A DNA stretch of 8,290 nt. Source: Halomonas sp. Lineage in GTDB: Bacteria > Pseudomonadota > Gammaproteobacteria > Pseudomonadales > Halomonadaceae. The translations under genes were made by a program, and so were the position numbers. Below the pieces are notes generated by a model. That model had not been told where the DNA came from, made no database searches, and saw only the letters and a list, made by a program, of their open reading frames with translations. Numbering within the stretch: the first letter of the stretch is position 1; each line of letters opens with the position of its first letter. Location: the NCBI GenBank assembly GCA_007129225.1, contig SKVX01000525.1:1-8290 (forward strand), written 5' to 3'. Positions 1-4,287 of this stretch are shown piece after piece.

Positions 1-126
1 CTTTCCGAACACAACAATCGCCCCGAGCTGGCGCTCGAGGCGCTGACGCCACTGCTGGATGGCGATGCCTCCCGTCTGACGATTGCCGCTCAGGATTCCG
101 GGCTGCACTGGCAGGCGGTGAGCTGA
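1..126 (+). CDS. C-terminal end of a probable MBL-fold metallohydrolase (partial)
   Basis: Frame 1 is open from the first base to a TGA at 124-126 and gives 41 residues beginning LSEHNNRPELALEAL and ending GLHWQAVS. The start lies outside the window. The LSExNN motif followed by a helical stretch and a terminal 'dQGLdW'-like end resembles, from memory, the C-terminus of the YycJ/WalJ-type MBL-fold hydrolases. In Pseudomonas such a gene sits directly upstream of purC, which fits the position here. None of the metal-binding histidines of the MBL core are visible, so the assignment rests on the tail motif and on synteny. The gap to purC is only 44 bp with no clear terminator, so co-transcription with purC is plausible. 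Confidence 0.6.
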   Translation, partial: LSEHNNRPELALEALTPLLDGDASRLTIAAQDSGLHWQAVS

Positions 127-170
127 GCGCCATCCCTAACGTCATGCGTTAACCCTTTCTGGAGACCCCC

Positions 171-884
171 ATGGAAAAGCGCCACGAACTCTATGCCGGC
201 AAGGCCAAGTCGGTCTTTGCCACCGATGACCCGGATCGTGTGGTCCTGCAGTTTCGCGATGACACCAGTGCCTTCGACGGCGAACGCATGGAGTCGCTGG
301 CGCGCAAGGGCATGGTCAACAACCGCTTCAACGCCTTCATCATGGGGAAGCTCGAGGCGGCTGGCATTCCGACCCACTTCGAGCGCTGCCTCTCCGATAC
401 CGAGAGCCTGGTCAAGACGCTCACGATGATCCCGGTGGAGTGCGTGGTGCGCAATATCGCCGCCGGTGGGCTGGTCAAGCGACTCGGCGTGGAGGAGGGG
501 CGCGAGCTCTCGCCGCCCACCTTCGAGCTGTTTCTCAAGAATGACGCCCTGCATGACCCGATGATCAACGAGTCGCTGGCCGAGACTTTCGGCTGGGCCA
601 CCCCGGAGCAGCTGGCCGAAATGAAGGCACTGACCTTCAAGGTCAACGCGGTGCTCAAGCAACTCTTCGCCGACGGCGGCCTGCTGCTGGTGGACTACAA
701 GCTGGAGTTCGGGCTGTTCAAGGGGCAGATCGTGCTGGGCGATGAGTTCTCACCTGATGGCTGCCGCCTGTGGGACGCCAAGACGCGGGACAAGATGGAC
801 AAGGACCGCTTCCGCCAAGGGCTGGGTGGCGTGATCGAGGCCTACGAGGAAGTGGGGCGGCGCATCGGCGTGGACTTTACCTAG
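171..884 (+). CDS. purC: Phosphoribosylaminoimidazole-succinocarboxamide synthase (SAICAR synthetase)
   Basis: PurC is the cytosolic enzyme that joins CAIR and L-aspartate using ATP to make SAICAR in de novo purine synthesis. The 237-residue product is the usual length for the short bacterial form. The N-terminus has the LYAGKAKSVF strand-loop typical of the ATP site, then RDDTSAFDG (29-37) and GMVNNRFNAF (47-56). The first family signature is visible at 87-101 (IPVECVVRNIAAGGL) and the second at 172-181 (LLVDYKLEFG), followed by GDEFSPDGCRLWD (190-202). The ATG at 171 is preceded by GGAG at 161-164 with a 6-nt spacing, and the protein aligns from its first residues with known PurC proteins. 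It lies 44 bp after the probable MBL-hydrolase gene and ends before a hairpin terminator at 949-970. Confidence 0.97.
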   Translation: MEKRHELYAGKAKSVFATDDPDRVVLQFRDDTSAFDGERMESLARKGMVNNRFNAFIMGKLEAAGIPTHFERCLSDTESLVKTLTMIPVECVVRNIAAGGLVKRLGVEEGRELSPPTFELFLKNDALHDPMINESLAETFGWATPEQLAEMKALTFKVNAVLKQLFADGGLLLVDYKLEFGLFKGQIVLGDEFSPDGCRLWDAKTRDKMDKDRFRQGLGGVIEAYEEVGRRIGVDFT

Positions 885-948
885 ACGTCAGGTGCCGCTG
901 TGTCAGGCTGGCTGTCAAAGCAGGCGCCGCTGGCCAGACGTCACTGAC

Positions 949-970
949 AAAGGGCCCTTAGGGGCCCTTT
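949..970. terminator. Rho-independent terminator, probably shared by purC and trmO
   Basis: AAAGGGCCC (949-957) and GGGCCCTTT (962-970) form a perfect 9-bp stem with a TTAG loop. On the + strand the stem ends in TTTCTCGTT, a short T-rich tail. The hairpin lies 64 bp after the purC stop and 18 bp beyond the trmO stop on the other strand. The A3/T3 ends make it usable from both sides, although the T-run past the stem is short in either direction. Confidence 0.85.
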
Positions 971-988
971 CTCGTTGCCGGCAGCCGC

Positions 989-1726
989 TCAGGCTGGTTC
1001 GATCTCGACGACGCTGACGCCCGGTCCTTCCACGTCGCCCCTGACCTGGAAGCGAACGTCAACGTCGCGTAGCCGCACACCATAGACGCGTGCCTGGCCC
1101 TCCGTACGGCTCGCGCCGTGATAGGCGGGTCGCGGGTCCTGGGCCAGCACCTGAACGATCAGCTCTCGCAGCGAGTCGCCGTCGGGCCGCTCTGCCAGGA
1201 CGGCTTCCGCATTGGCCGAGAAGCCAACCGGGAGCCGTGGCGGCGCCTCCGGTGCAAAGCCGGCACGGGCCTCGGGGCGCGCTTCCGCCCAGGGCAGGTA
1301 AGGCTTGATGTCGAGCACCGGGGTGCCACTGACCAGGTCGCAGCCACGCAGTTCGAGGGCTACCCCGCGTCGGGTATCGATATCGATCAGTTCCACCAGC
1401 GATAGCCCGAGGCGGTTGGGGCGGTGGGTGCTGCGGCTGGCGAAGACGCCGACCCGGGCGTTGCCTCCCAGCCGGGGCGGACGTACAAGCGGCACCCAGC
1501 GCCGGTCGGGGCTAAGGTGGAAGATGAAGGTCAGCCACAGGTGGCTGAAGGCATCCAGCCCACGTACGGCGAGCGGGTCGTCGAAGGGAGGCGACAGCAG
1601 CAGTCGAGCGCGGGCGGCCGTCGCCAGGCCCGGCTGCCGGGGAATGCCGAACTTGTCGGGGAAGTCGCTGGCGATATGGCCGATGGGTTGCATCGGGAAG
1701 TCGGCGTCGGGCTGTGCAGGAGTCAT
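989..1726 (-). CDS. trmO: tRNA (N6-threonylcarbamoyladenosine(37)-N6)-methyltransferase TrmO
   Basis: TrmO (YaeB/TsaA family) uses S-adenosylmethionine to methylate t6A37 to m6t6A37 in threonine tRNAs, which fine-tunes decoding. The product (245 residues from this start; E. coli about 235) shows the family motifs in order: IGHI near 15-18, KFGIPRQPGL (25-34), RGLDAFSHLW (55-64), VRPPRLGGNARVGVFASRS (81-99), HRPNRLGLSLVEL (101-113) and DLVSGTPVLDIKPYLPWAE (130-148). The C-terminal part contains DPRPAYH (197-203) and YGVRLRDVDVRF (215-226). The start is uncertain: ATG at 1726, ATG at 1747 (seven residues longer) and ATG at 1693 are all possible, and none has a clear Shine-Dalgarno. I chose 1726 because it gives a length close to the family's. 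The gene is convergent with purC and divergent from the GNAT gene. Confidence 0.93.
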   Translation of the reverse strand: MTPAQPDADFPMQPIGHIASDFPDKFGIPRQPGLATAARARLLLSPPFDDPLAVRGLDAFSHLWLTFIFHLSPDRRWVPLVRPPRLGGNARVGVFASRSTHRPNRLGLSLVELIDIDTRRGVALELRGCDLVSGTPVLDIKPYLPWAEARPEARAGFAPEAPPRLPVGFSANAEAVLAERPDGDSLRELIVQVLAQDPRPAYHGASRTEGQARVYGVRLRDVDVRFQVRGDVEGPGVSVVEIEPA

Positions 1727-1821
1727 GGCGACGATTATGCCCACCATTGGCCACGACGGCGAGCTTGTGTAACCTGCGTGCCGGGCTTGTCATACACAGC
1801 AGGTACAGCGGGGTGGAAACG

Positions 1822-2349
1822 ATGACAACCAAGGAAGCGCCAGCGGCGCCTGCCCAGTCTCCACGGATCATCTATCGCCAGGCCATGGCCCGCGATGGAG
1901 CCGACCAGGCCGAAGTCTTCCACCATGCCATCATGCAGGGGGCAGCGGCGCACTATAGCGTGGAGCAGCGTGAAGCCTGGGCGAGCTTGCTGCCGCGTGA
2001 GGCGAGCGTCTGGGTGGCGCGCCAGGCGCTCTATACCACGCTGGTCGCCGCCTGCGACGGGCGCTGCGTGGGCTTTCTCGAGCTGAACATACCCCACGCC
2101 CATATCGAGACGCTCTATGTCTGGCCCTCCCTCGCGCGGCGGGGCATCGGCACCAACCTGCTGGTGCATGCCAAGCGCCTGCTGCTGGAGAACGGGTGTG
2201 GAAGGGTCACCATCGAGGCCAGCCTGGTGCTGGCCGACAGCTTGCTCCGTCGCGGCTGGCAGGAACGTGGCGAGGAGCGGGTGGCCCGGGGTGGCGAGCA
2301 GCTTCCCCGGCGGCGACTGGAGAAGCGGCTGGTAGCCGTGGAGACCTGA
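1822..2349 (+). CDS. GNAT family N-acetyltransferase
   Basis: This 175-residue protein has a GNAT fold and probably transfers an acetyl group from acetyl-CoA to an amine; the substrate cannot be read from the sequence. The acetyl-CoA pyrophosphate-binding motif A is visible as ARRGIGTNLL (105-114), preceded by the strand IETLYVWPSL (95-104) and by VGFLELN (83-89). The N-terminal HYSVEQREAWA (44-54) and the C-terminal RRRLEKRL (163-170) resemble the YafP-like/Acetyltransf_10 subgroup. In that group a 'FYERxGF' segment normally follows motif B, but here it reads SLLRRGW (140-146). The ATG at 1822 was chosen over the upstream in-frame ATG at 1714, which would overlap trmO; a weak GGTGGA lies 5-10 nt before it. 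The first 13 or so residues are Ala/Pro-rich and look like an unstructured tail. Confidence 0.85.
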   Translation: MTTKEAPAAPAQSPRIIYRQAMARDGADQAEVFHHAIMQGAAAHYSVEQREAWASLLPREASVWVARQALYTTLVAACDGRCVGFLELNIPHAHIETLYVWPSLARRGIGTNLLVHAKRLLLENGCGRVTIEASLVLADSLLRRGWQERGEERVARGGEQLPRRRLEKRLVAVET

Positions 2350-2376
2350 GGAGTGGAGCCCTGAGGAAGAGGAGCC
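2346..2376 (+). repeat. Short imperfect tandem repeat at the end of the GNAT gene
   Basis: CTGAGGAGTGGAGCC (2346-2360) is followed immediately by CTGAGGAAGAGGAGCC (2361-2376). The two units differ by one inserted base and one or two substitutions. The first unit contains the GNAT stop codon, so the repeat lies in the 3' non-coding part. It is visible in the sequence but of no known function. Confidence 0.5.
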
Positions 2377-2387
2377 GTCAGTGGGCG

Positions 2388-2427
2388 CGCGACACCTTCC
2401 GGCTCAAGCGGGGCGAAAGGCGTCGCG
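2388..2427. other. Imperfect stem-loop between convergent GNAT and nadC genes
   Basis: CGCGAC (2388-2393) pairs perfectly with GTCGCG (2422-2427). After one A/C mismatch, CCTT pairs with AAGG, and after one more mismatch CG pairs with CG. This gives an interrupted stem of about 12 bp around a loop of roughly 12 nt. Neither strand has a T-run after it, so it is not a classical terminator, but it sits where one would be expected for both genes. Confidence 0.5.
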
Positions 2428-2445
2428 ACAGGTAGCGTAACGCGT

Positions 2446-3300
2446 CTAGGTCTCGCGCAGGTCGACGATGCGCATCGACAGGTCTATCGCCTTGATGTCC
2501 TTGGTCAGGGCACCGCTGGAGATGCAGTCGACGCCGGTGTCGGCGATGGCGCGTAGAGTGCTCTCATCCACGTTGCCTGATGCTTCCAGAGTGGCTCGCC
2601 CGGCATTGCGCTTCACTGCCTCGCGCATGTCGTCGAGCGAGAAGTTGTCGAGCATCACGATGTCGGCGCCGGCGGCCAGGGCCTGTTCGAGTTCCTCGAA
2701 ATTCTCCACTTCCACTTCTACTGGCAGATCGCTGGCAATACGGCGGGCGGCCTTGACGGCTGCCTCGATTCCTCCGCAGGCAGCGATATGGTTTTCCTTG
2801 ATCAGGAAGGCATCGTAAAGCCCGATGCGGTGGTTGTGCCCGCCGCCACAGGTGACCGCATATTTCTGGGCCAGGCGCAGTCCGGGCAGGGTCTTGCGGG
2901 TGTCGAGCAGGCGCACGCCGGTGCCTTCGAGCAGCGACACGAAATGGCGGGTGCGGGTGGCAGTGGCCGATAGCGACTGCAGCAGGTTCAGTGCCGCCCG
3001 CTCGCCGGTGAGCAGGCTGCGGGCGGGTCCTTCGAGTTCGAGAAAGGACTGGCCCGCTTCCAGCGGATCACCGTCGGCAGCGCTCCAGCGCAGGGTGACG
3101 CTGACGTCGAGCCGGCGGAAGAGTTCCTCCACCCAGGCCATGCCGCAGAGTACCGCCGGCTCGCGGGTGATCACCCGGGCGCTTGCCCACTGGGTGTCGG
3201 GAATCAGTTGGGCGGTGATGTCGCCGGGGCCGACATCTTCTGCCAGCAGGTGCGCCGCGCTGGCGCGAATCTCTTCGACAAGGGCATCCTGATAATGCAT
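2446..3300 (-). CDS. nadC: Nicotinate-nucleotide pyrophosphorylase (carboxylating), quinolinate phosphoribosyltransferase
   Basis: NadC converts quinolinate and PRPP into nicotinate mononucleotide, CO2 and pyrophosphate, the step that commits the de novo pathway to NAD. The 284-residue product matches the family length (E. coli 297) and shows the conserved blocks: EDVGPGDITA (21-30), LTGERAALNLLQSLS (97-111), LLDTRKTLPGLR (131-142) with the phosphoribosyl-site arginine and lysine, KYAVTCGGGHNHR (146-158), DAFLIKENHI (163-172), VEVEVEN (194-200), DIVMLDN (213-219), EASGNV (239-244) and SSGALTKD (261-268). The frame stays open upstream, but the ATG at 3300 is preferred: it has GAAAAGG six nt before it and starts where the family starts. 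The gene is divergent from ampD, as in E. coli. Confidence 0.97.
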   Translation of the reverse strand: MHYQDALVEEIRASAAHLLAEDVGPGDITAQLIPDTQWASARVITREPAVLCGMAWVEELFRRLDVSVTLRWSAADGDPLEAGQSFLELEGPARSLLTGERAALNLLQSLSATATRTRHFVSLLEGTGVRLLDTRKTLPGLRLAQKYAVTCGGGHNHRIGLYDAFLIKENHIAACGGIEAAVKAARRIASDLPVEVEVENFEELEQALAAGADIVMLDNFSLDDMREAVKRNAGRATLEASGNVDESTLRAIADTGVDCISSGALTKDIKAIDLSMRIVDLRET

Positions 3301-3306
3301 GGCGGG

Positions 3307-3313
3307 CCTTTTC
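3307..3313 (-). promoter_or_regulatory. nadC ribosome binding site
   Basis: On the minus strand GAAAAGG lies six nt before the ATG at 3300. It supports this start over the in-frame ATG at 3330 and the TTG at 3336, which would add 10 and 12 residues not typical of the family. Confidence 0.6.
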
Positions 3314-3353
3314 GGGTTTATAGGGCGCATGGGCAAGGAGCTGCAAGATCGTC

Positions 3354-3382
3354 ATTATAGGGAACAACAGCGAGGGCGTCAG
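3354..3382 (-). promoter_or_regulatory. Predicted sigma70 promoter of nadC
   Basis: Read on the minus strand, CTGACG (3377-3382) is followed after exactly 17 nt by a perfect TATAAT (3354-3359). The -10 matches 6/6 and the -35 matches 4/6 of TTGACA. Transcription would start near 3346-3348 and leave a leader of roughly 47 nt. The -35 element touches the ampD Shine-Dalgarno at 3381-3386, so the nadC promoter lies within the ampD translation initiation region. Confidence 0.6.
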
Positions 3383-3386
3383 GAGA
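3381..3386 (+). promoter_or_regulatory. ampD ribosome binding site
   Basis: AGGAGA lies five nt before the ATG at 3392 and decides this start over upstream in-frame codons, which have no comparable signal. Confidence 0.7.
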
Positions 3387-3391
3387 GCGAT

Positions 3392-3943
3392 ATGAGAATC
3401 GACAATGGCTGGCTGCAGGGAGTACGACAGGTACCGTCACCGAATCAGGACAGGCGTCCCGAGCACGAAATCTCGGCACTGGTGCTGCATTCGATCAGCC
3501 TGCCGCCCGGCGAGTATGGCGGCAACCATATCGAACGTCTTTTCACCAATCGCCTCGACCCCGATGCACACCCCTATTTTTCGTCAATCGCCGAACTGAA
3601 GGTGTCGGCGCACCTGCTGATCCGGCGCGATGGCGAGTGCATACAGTTCGTGCCCTTCGATCGCCGTGCCTGGCATGCCGGCCGCTCCTGCTGGATCGAT
3701 GGGGGGCGTGCGCGACGTGCACTCAACGACTTCTCCATCGGCATCGAACTGGAAGGCAATGAGGTCAGTGCCTACCGGGAGACCCAGTACCGAGCTCTGG
3801 CACATACTGTGCAGGCGCTGATGGACAGCTATCCTGAGATTACGCCAGGGCGAATCACCAGTCATGCGCGTGTCGCTCCGTTGCGCAAGACCGATCCGGG
3901 GCCAGCCTTCGACTGGGCCTACTTTCGCCATTGTCTGCGCTGA
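3392..3943 (+). CDS. ampD: 1,6-anhydro-N-acetylmuramyl-L-alanine amidase AmpD
   Basis: AmpD is a cytosolic zinc amidase that cuts the stem peptide from 1,6-anhydroMurNAc during peptidoglycan recycling. In many gammaproteobacteria its loss induces ampC beta-lactamase through AmpR. The product is 183 residues, the same length as E. coli AmpD. It has the Amidase_2 fold motifs: ALVLHSISLPPGEYGG (29-44) with the zinc ligand H33, FSIGIELEGNE (114-124) with the catalytic-region glutamate E119, and TSHARVAPLRKTDPGPAFDW (156-175) with zinc ligands H158 and D168 and lysine K166. The H-to-D spacing of 10 matches E. coli H154/D164. The ATG at 3392 has AGGAGA at 3381-3386; the frame is open further upstream, but a longer start would overlap nadC regulatory sequence and exceed the family length. 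There is no downstream ampE. Confidence 0.97.
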   Translation: MRIDNGWLQGVRQVPSPNQDRRPEHEISALVLHSISLPPGEYGGNHIERLFTNRLDPDAHPYFSSIAELKVSAHLLIRRDGECIQFVPFDRRAWHAGRSCWIDGGRARRALNDFSIGIELEGNEVSAYRETQYRALAHTVQALMDSYPEITPGRITSHARVAPLRKTDPGPAFDWAYFRHCLR

Positions 3944-4057
3944 TCGCAGTGCGGAAGTGTAGCCCCGACAGTCACCTGGGTCGAATCATACGGTAGTTTT
4001 ATTACATTGATGAGCCATTGTCGGCAGCGACTGTGCAGGAGTGCGTAAGAGGTTGTG

Positions 4058-4068
4058 TTGCAATGCAA
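4058..4068. promoter_or_regulatory. Palindrome upstream of aceE promoter (possible operator)
   Basis: TTGCA-A-TGCAA is a perfect 11-bp inverted repeat with a single central base. It lies about 38 bp upstream of the predicted -35 box. The position fits an activator or repressor site, but no regulator family can be named from it. Confidence 0.35.
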
Positions 4069-4078
4069 TGTGGTTGTT

Positions 4079-4095
4079 ATGGAAACCTTTTCCAT
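4079..4095. promoter_or_regulatory. Inverted repeat just upstream of the aceE -35 box
   Basis: ATGGAAA-CCT-TTTCCAT is a perfect 7-bp inverted repeat with a 3-nt centre, ending 10 bp before the predicted -35 element. It may be an operator. It is followed by TCTGTTTT, so it could instead act as a weak AT-rich terminator for ampD transcription. Confidence 0.4.
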
Positions 4096-4105
4096 TCTGT
4101 TTTAA

Positions 4106-4134
4106 TTGGCAGGGAGTCCACTTTCCGGTATGTT
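4106..4134 (+). promoter_or_regulatory. Predicted sigma70 promoter of aceEF
   Basis: TTGGCA (4106-4111) and TATGTT (4129-4134) are separated by the optimal 17 nt and match 5/6 and 4/6 of the sigma70 consensus. Transcription would start near 4141, giving an aceE leader of about 147 nt. Confidence 0.55.
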
Positions 4135-4274
4135 CTACGCCATTAGTGGCATTCGACGCCACGCTATTGTGTAAATTGACTACAAGAGCCGCCCGGCGGC
4201 CCCGGATTTCCCTGATCGTCAGTAAGAACATGCCCCATCGTCCCGCTTGGGGCTCCTGACATCACATTGTCACT

Positions 4275-4282
4275 CGGAGAGA
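4275..4282 (+). promoter_or_regulatory. aceE ribosome binding site
   Basis: CGGAGAGA lies five nt before the ATG at 4288. It excludes the in-frame TTG at 4267, since that start would place this site inside the coding sequence. Confidence 0.7.
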
Positions 4283-4287
4283 CGTCT

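Larger units (their letters stand above)
3944..4287. other. AT-rich non-coding region between ampD and aceE
   Basis: No convincing gene is present in these 344 bp: the open frames on both strands lack family-like sequence and Shine-Dalgarno sites. By hand count, 3981-4180 has 89 G+C in 200 bases (44.5%), far below the flanking genes. It holds two dyads (4058-4068 and 4079-4095), a promoter (4106-4134) and several small hairpins in the likely aceE leader: GTGGC/GCCAC (4146-4150 and 4158-4162), the GCCGCC-C-GGCGGC dyad (4188-4200) and GCCCC/GGGGC (4232-4236 and 4249-4253). In E. coli the corresponding interval carries ampE, aroP and pdhR. A small RNA cannot be excluded. Confidence 0.7.

Noticed and set aside
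137..151. TAACG-TCATG-CGTTA hairpin between the first gene and purC
   Set aside because: A 5-bp stem with no T-run is too weak for a terminator, and the spacing suggests the two genes are read together.
90..662. 190-codon open frame on the minus strand opposite purC
   Set aside because: Shadow of purC: it overlaps a clear PurC coding sequence almost fully and has no recognisable domain.
1725..1772. 15-codon + strand ORF (MATIMPTIGHDGELV) upstream of the GNAT gene, as a leader peptide
   Set aside because: The AGGAG before it is only about two nt from the ATG, too close for normal initiation, and it overlaps the trmO start region. The peptide has no attenuator-like residue run.
3935..3949. 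CTGCG/CGCAG hairpin across the ampD stop codon as a terminator
   Set aside because: The stem is only 5 bp, includes coding sequence and lacks a T-run.
4104..4120. Possible PdhR box overlapping the aceE -35
   Set aside because: Only the left half (AATTGG) is present; the right half reads AGTCCA instead of CCAATT, so the dyad is absent.
3986..4259. Small open frames on both strands in the ampD-aceE gap
   Set aside because: Neither has a Shine-Dalgarno, neither resembles a known family, and both fall in AT-rich sequence unlike the codon use of neighbouring genes.
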